Positions 45,750 through 54,258 of a DNA stretch of 64,000 nt are shown piece by piece. The notes beneath the pieces were generated by a model. It made no database searches. It was given only the letters and a program-made list of their open reading frames with translations, and was not told the DNA's origin. The number at the start of each line of letters is the position of its first letter. Position 1 is the first letter of the stretch. Source of the stretch: Thermodesulfobacterium sp. TA1 (GTDB lineage: Bacteria > Desulfobacterota > Thermodesulfobacteria > Thermodesulfobacteriales > Thermodesulfobacteriaceae); the NCBI RefSeq assembly GCF_008630935.1, contig NZ_CP043908.1, forward strand, positions 124,001 to 188,000, written 5' to 3'. A program made the position numbers and the translations under genes.

Positions 45750-47198
45750 ATGACCATAGAACTTAATTTTGGGGTAATCCTGGCTGAACTTCTTTTTTTG
45801 ATAGTAGTGTGTTTTATTTTCCTTTTTGACCGAATTTTTAAAAACAAGGGATATGCCTTTTGGTTAAGTCTTTTATCTTTTTTGGGAGCAGCCTTTTTAC
45901 TTCTAATCGCACCTTTTGGCAATTTTACGTTAAGTTATCAAAGTGATTTTTTTTCTACAGTTTTTAAGTTTTTAATCTTGTCTGGTGCTTTTTTAATCCT
46001 CATTCTTTCGAGAAACTATCTTATTCATCATCCCAGCCTTAATTATGGAGAGTATTATGGATTTCTTTTGCTTTCTCTGGTAGGTGCTTTTCTTATGCTT
46101 TCTTCGATGGACCTGGTTACTATGTATTTAGCGATGGAGCTGATGAGTTTTCCTGTTTATCTTTTGATAGCCTTAAACTTTGCTCAGGAAAAAAAGTCTT
46201 TGGAAGGGGCGTTTAAGTATTTTTTAGCTGGAGCTATAGGTTCAGTATTTTTACTTTTAGGGATGGGATTGGTTTATAGCTTTACTGGGTCTTTGTTTTT
46301 TATGCAGATAGCCCAGAGTTTGTTTAGTAAAGCAGCTAATTCTTATATGCTTTTAGGTTTTCTGTTTATTTTAGTAGGGTTTTCTATCAAAATGTCCTTT
46401 GTGCCTTTTCATATGTGGGCTCCTGATGCCTATGAAAGTGCTCCTTTACCTATCACCTCTTTTATCGCTTCGGTGGTTAAGTTTGTGGTAATAGCCTGTT
46501 TGATAAAGCTGTTGTTAGTAGCTTTTATTCCTTTAAAGACACAGATAGGGCAGATGCTTATTCCAGTAATTTTACTTACGATCCTTATCGGGAATGTTTT
46601 GGCTATTAAACAAGACCATCTTATACGCATGCTTGCCTTTTCTTCTATCGCCCATGCAGGATACGCTGGTTTAGGGTTGATTAGCGGAGACCTTATAGGC
46701 TATAGTTTTACCCTTTTTTATCTTCTGGTTTATCTTGTCATGACCATAGGAATGTTTAGTGTAGCGGTGTTTTTAGCCAACTATAAAAAAGATCTTCTTT
46801 ATATTCCTAAGATGGCAGGTTTGAGTCAGGTTTCCCCTGGGATTAGTTTTTTAACCTTGATATTTATGTTTTCCTTGGCAGGAATACCTCCTACCGCAGG
46901 TTTTATGGGAAAATTTTACCTTTTCCTTGGCTTGATAAAATCAGGTTATGTTTGGGTAGCTCTTTTAGCTATACTTTTTTCAGTTATCGGGGCCTATCCT
47001 TATCTTAGGGTTTTAAAGTTTATTTATATGGAAAAGACTGAGGAAAGCTTTTCCTATCGTTGGGAGGCTGGGGTTTGGTTTCCTGTTAGTTTAACCGCCT
47101 TTCTTATCCTTTTGATAGGAGTATATCCCAAACCTTGGGCAGATATGGTATACCAAACCCTTTACTTTTATCTTACCTTTCTTTTTTATCCTTACTAA
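45750..47198 (+). CDS. nuoN: NADH-quinone oxidoreductase subunit N
   Basis: The third antiporter-like subunit, 482 residues. It has MYLAMELMSFPVYLLIAL, KMSFVPFHMWAPDAYESAP, RMLAFSSIAHAGYAGLGL and a final membrane helix. It ends the nuo operon; a hairpin follows at 47233-47260. The operon has the order A-B-C-D-H-I-J-K-L-M-N with no E, F or G. Confidence 0.96.
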   Translation: MTIELNFGVILAELLFLIVVCFIFLFDRIFKNKGYAFWLSLLSFLGAAFLLLIAPFGNFTLSYQSDFFSTVFKFLILSGAFLILILSRNYLIHHPSLNYGEYYGFLLLSLVGAFLMLSSMDLVTMYLAMELMSFPVYLLIALNFAQEKKSLEGAFKYFLAGAIGSVFLLLGMGLVYSFTGSLFFMQIAQSLFSKAANSYMLLGFLFILVGFSIKMSFVPFHMWAPDAYESAPLPITSFIASVVKFVVIACLIKLLLVAFIPLKTQIGQMLIPVILLTILIGNVLAIKQDHLIRMLAFSSIAHAGYAGLGLISGDLIGYSFTLFYLLVYLVMTIGMFSVAVFLANYKKDLLYIPKMAGLSQVSPGISFLTLIFMFSLAGIPPTAGFMGKFYLFLGLIKSGYVWVALLAILFSVIGAYPYLRVLKFIYMEKTEESFSYRWEAGVWFPVSLTAFLILLIGVYPKPWADMVYQTLYFYLTFLFYPY

Positions 47199-47232
47199 AT
47201 TTTTAGGAAATCTTTTCCGATTTGTGTAAAAG

Positions 47233-47260
47233 GGTTAAGGCTAAATTTTCCGCCTTAACC
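47233..47260 (+). terminator. Hairpin after the nuo operon
   Basis: A perfect 9-bp stem, GGTTAAGGC (47233-47241) and GCCTTAACC (47252-47260), with a 10-base loop. It is followed only by TTAATACCTTATTTT, a poor T-run, so termination may be partial. Confidence 0.5.
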
Positions 47261-47332
47261 TTAATACCTTATTTTCCCCTAAGCTAATCTCTGATTTTTC
47301 TTAACCTTTTCTTCCGTCATAATCCTTTTCAA

Positions 47333-47351
47333 TTAGGCATGCTTTTTGAAT
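47333..47351 (+). promoter_or_regulatory. Weak sigma-54-like element before fliK (tentative)
   Basis: The bases TTAGGCATGCTTTTTGAAT resemble the TGGCAC-N5-TTGCW pattern at 4 of 6 and 4 of 5 positions. Hook genes are commonly sigma-54 dependent, but this match alone does not establish a promoter. Confidence 0.25.
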
Positions 47352-47385
47352 TTAATTTTTAAAAATTCCTGTTAGGAGAGAAAGG

Positions 47386-48975
47386 ATGAAGGTGAATTTT
47401 AACCCCAACAACCTCTATGGTGGTAATATCCTTCTCTCAGGAGTATTTAGTCAAGGTGAAGATTCCCAAGACTTCAACTTTCTTCAACTCATCCTTCTTT
47501 ATTTACTTGCTAATGGAGATCCTTCCTCTCAGCCCTTTGTTTCCGCGAGTTTAGAAGAAGATCAACCCTATATTTTTGCAGAAAATAACCTTCCACCTAA
47601 TCTTAAGACCTTTCAAAAAGAACAAACCCAAGAAGAGGTTTTTCCAGATTTTTGGTTTGGTATGTTTTTGGGATACTTAGCAGATAAAACAGGGGTTACC
47701 CCTGAAGCTTTATCTTATTTTATTGCTAAGGAGGGTTTGCCTGAGGGTTCTGGTTTAACCTTAGAAATGTTTCCTTTGGATAAAAACAGGCTTTACGAAG
47801 GATTAAAAGACCTTTTGTCTTCTTCTAATCTTAAGGAAGATTTTTTTGGTTGGCTAAACCAGAAAATAGAAACAGAGATAAAAGAAGACCAAAACATTGC
47901 TTCTTTTTTAGTTCCTTTTAAGCAGAATCTTGCTGATTTAACCAAGGGAATAGCCTCTAAGGAGGTATCAGGGCTTAAGTTAGGCTCACCCCAAGAGGAG
48001 AATTTAGAATTTAAAGGCTTGTTGGCTAAGCTTGAGGATAAATTAAGAAATGAGGTATTTACGGATAAAAGGTTTTTAGATTTAAGGACGAAACTTTTAG
48101 AAACTGTAAAGACGATAGGGGCTCAACCACAGGAACATCTTGTAGCCAATAACCAGGAGGTTTTATCCGATTTAAAAGAAATATTTTTACGGAAGGTTAG
48201 CTCTTTAGTAGAGGCTGAAGTCTCTGGAAAAGACCAAAAAGTTGAGGGTTTAAGGTTGACCGGAGAACCGATAGAAAGTTTTAGAGGTTTGTTAAATAAG
48301 GTTTCAAAAGACTCAAGGGGATTAGATAAAAGTTCTGAGGTTTTTGAGAACACCATAGGAGAAACTAAAGGGAAAGAGGTTCTTTTGGCTGATGGAGTAG
48401 CTTTTTTAAACAAAAAGCAAGGTAATTATGACGAAAGACAGGGGGATTTAACTCGTTTTCAACTGTTTTATCATCAGGTTTCTCACCTAAAGGTTGACGG
48501 AGCCCAGCAGATAAAAGTTGAGACCATTAGGTTTTTAGAAGGAGAAAAAATGTCCCCTCAGTTTTTTGAGTTTGTAAAAAGGTTTTCGGCAGAAGTCCTT
48601 CCTGAAGGAGAAAAAAGGGCCTATGTAAGGCTTGAACCCCCACATCTTGGAAGTCTTGATTTAGAAATTAAGGTCCATGAAAAAGAGGTAATGATAGTCG
48701 CAAGGGTAGAAAAAGAAGAGGCCTTTCGTGAACTTCAGGCAAACGTTGAGGCAATCAGGGAAAGTTTAAAAGAACTTGGTTTGTCTCTTAAGGATTTTCA
48801 GACCCAACTCAACTTAGGGACAGGATACCAAGGTTTTGACAGGGAGGATTTTGAGAAAAAGAGGTTTGCTAACAATTTTGGTCAGGGTTTGGAAGACCAA
48901 AAAGAAGATGTAGAGGTTTTAAACCCTCAAGAGGTTTTGAGAAACTTAAAAGGAAAACATTATTTTATCGTTTAG
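47386..48975 (+). CDS. fliK: Flagellar hook-length control protein
   Basis: A secreted molecular ruler that ends hook growth. The 529 residues are mostly variable and hydrophilic. The C-terminal Flg_hook domain at about 405-480 is recognisable: RAYVRLEPPHLGSLDLEI, then VMIVARVEKEEAFRELQANV and LKELGLSLKDFQTQLNLG. Position before flgD and flgE supports the call. A clear ribosome-binding site (AGGAGAGAAAGG) precedes the ATG. Confidence 0.85.
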   Translation: MKVNFNPNNLYGGNILLSGVFSQGEDSQDFNFLQLILLYLLANGDPSSQPFVSASLEEDQPYIFAENNLPPNLKTFQKEQTQEEVFPDFWFGMFLGYLADKTGVTPEALSYFIAKEGLPEGSGLTLEMFPLDKNRLYEGLKDLLSSSNLKEDFFGWLNQKIETEIKEDQNIASFLVPFKQNLADLTKGIASKEVSGLKLGSPQEENLEFKGLLAKLEDKLRNEVFTDKRFLDLRTKLLETVKTIGAQPQEHLVANNQEVLSDLKEIFLRKVSSLVEAEVSGKDQKVEGLRLTGEPIESFRGLLNKVSKDSRGLDKSSEVFENTIGETKGKEVLLADGVAFLNKKQGNYDERQGDLTRFQLFYHQVSHLKVDGAQQIKVETIRFLEGEKMSPQFFEFVKRFSAEVLPEGEKRAYVRLEPPHLGSLDLEIKVHEKEVMIVARVEKEEAFRELQANVEAIRESLKELGLSLKDFQTQLNLGTGYQGFDREDFEKKRFANNFGQGLEDQKEDVEVLNPQEVLRNLKGKHYFIV

Positions 48976-48987
48976 GGAGGGAGAAGT

Positions 48988-49668
48988 ATGGCTACCATTC
49001 CAGTTAACGCTACCAGTTCTACCATAAGTTCGGTAAAAAGCGATTCTCAGAACAACATAAGGACCCCTAAAAAGGTCTTACAAAAAGATGATTTTATCAA
49101 ACTTTTTATCACCCAACTTCAATATCAGGACCCGATGAAGCCACTTGAAAACAACGAGATGGCTATTCAGCTTGCCCTGTTTAACCAGGTAGACCAGCTT
49201 TTTAACATCAACGATACCTTGAAAAGTTTGGTTGACCTTGGGAAAAACCTTAACCTGACCTATGTTTCGAGCTTGGTAGATAAAAAGGTAAAGGTAGATT
49301 CTAACATAGGAAGGGTAGAGCAGGGTCAGTTTTTAGGTGGTGAGTTTAAGGTTGAAGGGTTGGCAACCGGGGTTGAAGTCTTAATAAGAGACTCTAAGGG
49401 TAACTTAGTAAGAAGGTTAACCCTTTCAGACCTTAAGGAAGGTACCTATAAAATAGAGTGGGACGGAAAAGACCAGGCAGGAAATCCTGTGCCTGATGGC
49501 AATTATACCTTTTCTATCTTAGTTTCAGATGGAAAGACGATAAATTCAGTTAAACCAACGATGGTTGCAAGGGTTACCGGGGCTAAGTTAGGAGAGGAAA
49601 ACAAATTGGTAATAAATGGAGCTCAGGAAATCGCCTTTTCAGACATAAAAGAGTTGATAGGGGGTTAA
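48988..49668 (+). CDS. flgD: Flagellar hook assembly (capping) protein FlgD
   Basis: Caps the growing hook and guides FlgE insertion. The 226 residues have the conserved N-terminus QKDDFIKLFITQLQYQDPMK followed by PLENNEMAIQLA, then a FlgD Ig/tudor-like part with GVEVLIRDSKGNLVR, YKIEWDGKDQAGNPVPDG and YTFSILVSDG. It lies 12 bp after fliK and 3 bp before the first flgE-type gene. Confidence 0.93.
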   Translation: MATIPVNATSSTISSVKSDSQNNIRTPKKVLQKDDFIKLFITQLQYQDPMKPLENNEMAIQLALFNQVDQLFNINDTLKSLVDLGKNLNLTYVSSLVDKKVKVDSNIGRVEQGQFLGGEFKVEGLATGVEVLIRDSKGNLVRRLTLSDLKEGTYKIEWDGKDQAGNPVPDGNYTFSILVSDGKTINSVKPTMVARVTGAKLGEENKLVINGAQEIAFSDIKELIGG

Positions 49669-49671
49669 GAT

Positions 49672-51075
49672 ATGGGACTTTTTGGAACGATGTATATAGG
49701 ATATAGCGGGGTTTTTACCACCTCTATGGGGATGAATGTAGCCGCAGACAACATCTCTAACCTTAACACCACCGGGTTTAAAGGAAGTAGATATGAGTTT
49801 GCTAACTCTTTGGTAGAGGCTTATGCCGAAACCTTTCGGAAAGAAAAAGGTTTAGGAAGCAATGTAAAAACTATAAGAACTCTTTTTACTCAGGGAGCCA
49901 TCGTTACCACCGATTCTCCTACCGACCTTGCTATTTCAGGAAAAGGTTTTTTTGTGGTTTCAGACAAAAAGGGAAACCTTTTTTACACCAGGGACGGGCA
50001 ATTTTTTATCAATCAAGTAGACGAACAATATCTTGCTTTACAAAACAGCATGGGACTTTATCTCTTAGGTTCAGCCCCTGAGGCAACCTCAGCCGATTTA
50101 AACGACCTTAAGCCTTACCTTATTCCTAAGGTTATGCCCCCTAAGGGGACCTCTAACATAGACCTTCAGCTTATATTTGACAGCACCAAGCCTATGGAAA
50201 CCATAGACGACCCTCTCTGGCAAAACTATGATGCTACTTCCTCTACCATCATAGAAGACCAGAAGTTTGATTATGTTTTTGATTTTTATGGATACGACAC
50301 CCTTGGTAACAAAACAAACTTTAAGCTTTACGTAGACCGCACTGATAACAACAACGAGTATGAACTTTTGTTTGCCCTTGAAGACCCAACCTTAGACGGA
50401 AGAGGCACCGGTAAATATCAAGGGGCTTTTCTTTATGGAAGATTATCCTTTGGAGGAAACGGTGATGTAGTAGGGACTCAATTTTGGGAAATATCTAATC
50501 CTTCTTCTTTTGACCCTACCACTGACCCCCCGATGGATTTAACCACCCTTGGTAGACCGCAGTTTCAGGTAAATGTAGGAGGCGCAACTCAAACCATTAC
50601 CCTAAACCTTGGTTTTAAGGTTGAACCAGACGGAAGCATTACCAGGTCTACTAACCCAACCAAACTTCAGGCTAATCCTTTTGCACAACTATATTTTAAC
50701 CAAGACGGCTATCCTATAGGGGTTTTTGACAAAATAGAAGTAATTACTGAAGAGGGTAAGGTTGTTGCCTGGTATACCAACAACAAAAACATAGAGGTTT
50801 CAAAGATTTTTTTGGCAGATTTTTCTGGTTATGAGGAAAGCCTAATCAAGGTGGGAAATGGGCTTTTTATGGCAAGAGAAGGAGCTCAGCCCTTTATTTT
50901 TTCTCCTGGAGTGTTTGAAAGAGGAAGGCTTCTTTCCGGAGCTCTTGAAAACTCAAACGTAGACATAGCCTCTGAGATGGTTAGCTTGATTACCCTGCAG
51001 AGGGCTTTTCAAATCAACACCAGGGTTATAACCACTGCAGACCAAATGTTAGAAGACTTTTTAAGTAAACGATAA
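49672..51075 (+). CDS. flgE: Flagellar hook protein FlgE-type, shorter paralogue
   Basis: 467 residues. The N-terminal rod-type motif is ADNISNLNTTGFKGSRYEF, and the C-terminal motif LENSNVDIASEMVSLITLQ with AFQINTRVITTADQML is typical of hook and rod axial proteins. The central domain includes DFYGYDTLGNKTNF. It lies in front of a second, much longer flgE-type gene; this could be the hook and the other a specialised subunit, or the reverse. Confidence 0.85.
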   Translation: MGLFGTMYIGYSGVFTTSMGMNVAADNISNLNTTGFKGSRYEFANSLVEAYAETFRKEKGLGSNVKTIRTLFTQGAIVTTDSPTDLAISGKGFFVVSDKKGNLFYTRDGQFFINQVDEQYLALQNSMGLYLLGSAPEATSADLNDLKPYLIPKVMPPKGTSNIDLQLIFDSTKPMETIDDPLWQNYDATSSTIIEDQKFDYVFDFYGYDTLGNKTNFKLYVDRTDNNNEYELLFALEDPTLDGRGTGKYQGAFLYGRLSFGGNGDVVGTQFWEISNPSSFDPTTDPPMDLTTLGRPQFQVNVGGATQTITLNLGFKVEPDGSITRSTNPTKLQANPFAQLYFNQDGYPIGVFDKIEVITEEGKVVAWYTNNKNIEVSKIFLADFSGYEESLIKVGNGLFMAREGAQPFIFSPGVFERGRLLSGALENSNVDIASEMVSLITLQRAFQINTRVITTADQMLEDFLSKR

Positions 51076-51106
51076 AAAATCCGATAAAATATAAGGGGGT
51101 GATTTT

Positions 51107-53383
51107 ATGGGTTTAACCGATGCCTTGTTTACAGGAACAAGTGGGTTAAGAGCCCTTGGACACGGTATGAGTGTGATCGGAGACAATGTCTCAAACCTTA
51201 ACACCACGGCTTTTAAAGGTGCAAGAATCTCCTTTAGCGATGTTATGGCACAAAGCATAAATACAGGTGCTGGTTCAGGTCAGCTTGGAAGAGGGGCTAG
51301 CATACAGGCACTTTACTCACTTTTTAATCAAGGTTCTTTTGAATCTACCGCCAACCCAACCGATATGGCTATCGCTGGAGCAGGTTTTTTTATCGTTAAA
51401 GACCCTAAAAGCACAGGAAATGTCTTTTATACCAGAGACGGACAGTTTATAGTTGACAGAAATGGATATCTTGTTAATGCAGCTGGTTTGAGGGTTCAAG
51501 GTTGGAGGATAGATGAAGTGACAGGAGATATAACCGGTGCCATAACTGACATTCAAATCGACCGTTCTTCTCCACCTGTCAAAACCTCAAAAATAGACGT
51601 TATCACCAACTTAGACGCAAGGGAAGAAACAAGGACTAAACTTATTTTTTTAAGCGGAAACCTTTATGACGACCCCTCAGACTCAACCTATACTTATTTC
51701 CCTAACACAGGTTATTATGAAGTAGTAATTAGAGATGTAGACGAAAAGGACAACAAAATAGGAATAAAGCTTGGTTATAACGCTGCAACCCAAAAATGGG
51801 CTTATGAAATCTATAATTTGGATACCAACCAGATGATAACCAGCGCCACAGATGTTACTTCAACCAGAGTAATCTTTGAACTTCCTACTACCAAAGAAAT
51901 GATAACCTTTGATTGGAGTGGAATTACCCATGTTAGCGGAACTAACGATATTAAAATGCCTGGAAGGACAGGAAGGATAGAATTATATGATAATATATTC
52001 CCAGACCAGTGGGTAACTATTGATTTTATAGCTCCTACAGACCCCCAAGTGGTAGATGCAAATGGCACCCAGAGAAAATTGCGGATCTACATTAAATACG
52101 ATAGCAGTGATGGTAGATGGGATTACAGGGTTTTCGAAAACCCTGCAAACACTCCTGCAACTAATCCAGATGATCCAACCCAAGAAACAGGGACCCTCCT
52201 TGTAAAAGGAGATAACTCTGATGAGACCAACATTTTCTTTTTCCTTGATGGAACTACCCAAAGAATAAACCTCGATTGGTCCAATTTAAATCCTACTGGT
52301 GGTACCCCTACCGCTAAGGTTTTTACTTTACAAGAAACTGATACCCTTCTTTCATATTGGGATGCAAGACAAGATGTTCCTATCCCCTCTACTGCCTATT
52401 CTTACAGGACCACCCTTACAGTTTATGATTCTTTAGGTACTCCTCATGAGATAACCGTCTATTATAACCCAACTACTAAAGATAACGTCTATGAATTTTT
52501 GGTGGCTTGCAACCCAAACGAAGATGTAAGGGATTTTACCAAAGATGTCCTTCCTATGCAATGGCAATATGAAGAGGGTACGATTACTCAAAACCTTCAA
52601 ATTCCTTCTGGCAATCTTACAGCCCAAAGTTTAAAAGGGGTTTTGATGTATGGAAGGCTTGAGTTTGACAATCAAGGAAACGTAAAAAAGTTTTATGAAA
52701 CCTACAGAATAGATGCCAATACAGGAGCTTTGGTACAGGTAATAGATACTTCAGGTAATCCTGTGGCAGACCCAATAGATAAATTTTCAGCCCTTGGGGC
52801 TCATGGTTATCCTGTTATGATAGCCGATTTTCTTGGGATAGAATTTCCTTATGATATCTATCCTCCCAATTCTCAAGATCAAGGGTTGGTCAGAAACGAC
52901 CTTCAACAGATAGAATTAAACTTTGGATACTTTTTTAAAGATTCTTGGAGGTCTGAATCTGTAAGAACTACCCAATACGCCACATCTAACGCTACCATTT
53001 TTTATGACCAAGATGGTTTCGGACCAGGAGCCTTAGAAAGTATAACCGTTGATAATCAAGGAATAATTACCGGTAATTACTCTAACGGAAGGGTCATTCC
53101 GCTTTGGATGGTTTCCCTTGCCAATTTTAACGCCCCTGAAAGACTTCAAAAAGTAGGAGGCAATCTATTTAAAGAGACCACCCATTCAGGTCCTCCGGTT
53201 ACCGGGAAACCTGGTAGCAACGGCCTTGGCACCATCGCCCCTAACTCTATAGAACAGTCTAACGTAGACTTGGGAGAACAGTTCGTTAAGATGATCATCT
53301 TCCAGAGAGGATTTCAGGCAGACTCTCGTATCATCACCGTCTCAGATACCATGCTTGAAGAGTTAATCAACCTCAAGAGATAA
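51107..53383 (+). CDS. flgE: Flagellar hook protein FlgE-type, long paralogue
   Basis: 758 residues with DNVSNLNTTAFKGARISFSD at the N-terminus and IEQSNVDLGEQFVKMIIFQ, then ADSRIITVSDTML at the C-terminus. The middle is about 290 residues longer than in the preceding paralogue and contains repeated beta-rich segments (TLTVYDSLGTPHEITVYY; two related DWS stretches at about 270 and 395). A large surface domain is typical of long FlgE hooks. It ends the flagellar block; a strong terminator follows. Confidence 0.88.
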   Translation: MGLTDALFTGTSGLRALGHGMSVIGDNVSNLNTTAFKGARISFSDVMAQSINTGAGSGQLGRGASIQALYSLFNQGSFESTANPTDMAIAGAGFFIVKDPKSTGNVFYTRDGQFIVDRNGYLVNAAGLRVQGWRIDEVTGDITGAITDIQIDRSSPPVKTSKIDVITNLDAREETRTKLIFLSGNLYDDPSDSTYTYFPNTGYYEVVIRDVDEKDNKIGIKLGYNAATQKWAYEIYNLDTNQMITSATDVTSTRVIFELPTTKEMITFDWSGITHVSGTNDIKMPGRTGRIELYDNIFPDQWVTIDFIAPTDPQVVDANGTQRKLRIYIKYDSSDGRWDYRVFENPANTPATNPDDPTQETGTLLVKGDNSDETNIFFFLDGTTQRINLDWSNLNPTGGTPTAKVFTLQETDTLLSYWDARQDVPIPSTAYSYRTTLTVYDSLGTPHEITVYYNPTTKDNVYEFLVACNPNEDVRDFTKDVLPMQWQYEEGTITQNLQIPSGNLTAQSLKGVLMYGRLEFDNQGNVKKFYETYRIDANTGALVQVIDTSGNPVADPIDKFSALGAHGYPVMIADFLGIEFPYDIYPPNSQDQGLVRNDLQQIELNFGYFFKDSWRSESVRTTQYATSNATIFYDQDGFGPGALESITVDNQGIITGNYSNGRVIPLWMVSLANFNAPERLQKVGGNLFKETTHSGPPVTGKPGSNGLGTIAPNSIEQSNVDLGEQFVKMIIFQRGFQADSRIITVSDTMLEELINLKR

Positions 53384-53395
53384 ACCTAACCTTTC

Positions 53396-53431
53396 CCTGG
53401 GAAGGTACTCTAACCTTCCCAGGAATTTTTT
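53396..53431 (+). terminator. Strong rho-independent terminator after the flagellar hook operon
   Basis: A perfect 11-bp stem, CCTGGGAAGGT (53396-53406) and ACCTTCCCAGG (53413-53423), with a 6-base loop, followed by AA and six T. Confidence 0.9.
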
Positions 53432-53563
53432 AATTGTCATTTTTTTTTCAGCACGACAAACGATAACCAAGACTTTTATTTTATGTAGAAGCCTTTAACA
53501 CCATAAGTCTAATAAAAAATAACAAAAGAGAAAAAAAACAATAACCAAATTTTTAAAAGAGAC

Positions 53564-53598
53564 TTGACTTTTTGGAAAAATTATTTAAAATAATTTTT
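53564..53598 (+). promoter_or_regulatory. Rubrerythrin promoter with a perfect 23-bp palindromic operator candidate
   Basis: TTGACT (53564-53569), 16-base spacer, TAAAAT (53586-53591). Centred on 53587 and overlapping the -10 is a perfect inverted repeat, with arms AAAAATTATTT and AAATAATTTTT around a single A (53576-53598). The odd-spaced AT dyad is similar in shape to 7-1-7 Fur/PerR operators, though the base identity differs from those consensus sequences. The placement suggests a repressor site. Confidence 0.5.
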
Positions 53599-53627
53599 AA
53601 TTAAAAAAAATAATAAGGAGGTTTGAC

Positions 53628-54203
53628 ATGAAAAGTTTAAAAAACACTCAAACAGAAAAAAATCTTTTGATTGCCTTTGCCGGAGAGTCTCAAGCTCGTA
53701 ACCGGTATACTTTCTACAGCTCTATAGCTAAAAAAGAGGGTTTTGACCAGATTGCTTTTATCTTCGAAGAAACAGCTAACCAAGAAAAAGAGCATGCTAA
53801 AAGGCTTTATAAATTTTTAGAGGGCGGAGAGGTAGAAATTACCGCTAAGTTTCCTGCAGGAAAGTTAGGTAATACTTTAGAAAACCTGCTTCATGCCGCA
53901 AGCGGAGAAAATTATGAGTATAAAGTTATGTATCCTACTTTTGCCAAAATCGCAAGAGAAGAGGGTTTTGACGAAATAGCCAAGGTCTTTGAGGCTATAG
54001 CCATAGCCGAGCAGTTTCATGAAAAAAGATATCTTGCTTTGGCGAACAACCTTAAAGAAGGCACAGTTTTTAAGAAAAAAATAGAGGTGATTTGGAGATG
54101 TAGAAACTGTGGCTATATCCATAAAGGCCTTGAAGCCCTTGATAAATGTCCTTCCTGTGACCATCCTAAGGCTTACTTTGAATTGATCTGCGAAAACTGG
54201 TAA
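53628..54203 (+). CDS. Rubrerythrin
   Basis: A non-haem diiron peroxidase protecting anaerobes against hydrogen peroxide. The 191 residues contain the ferritin-like diiron helices (FAGESQARNRYTFYSSIA, EETANQEKEHAKR, AIAIAEQFHEKRY) and a C-terminal rubredoxin-type iron site CRNCGYIHKG ... CPSCDHPKAYFE. A strong AAGGAGG lies before the ATG. It is monocistronic, bounded by terminators, with a palindromic promoter. Confidence 0.97.
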   Translation: MKSLKNTQTEKNLLIAFAGESQARNRYTFYSSIAKKEGFDQIAFIFEETANQEKEHAKRLYKFLEGGEVEITAKFPAGKLGNTLENLLHAASGENYEYKVMYPTFAKIAREEGFDEIAKVFEAIAIAEQFHEKRYLALANNLKEGTVFKKKIEVIWRCRNCGYIHKGLEALDKCPSCDHPKAYFELICENW

Positions 54204-54230
54204 ATTAGGTAATAGATGTTTAGTATATGT

Positions 54231-54258
54231 TTAGGGGGCTTTTAGCCCCCTAATTTTT
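54231..54258 (+). terminator. Rho-independent terminator after rubrerythrin
   Basis: A perfect 10-bp stem, TTAGGGGGCT (54231-54240) and AGCCCCCTAA (54244-54253), with a TTT loop, followed by five T on the plus strand. It overlaps the 3' edge of the convergent TonB receptor gene, whose side lacks a good T-run. Confidence 0.9.
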
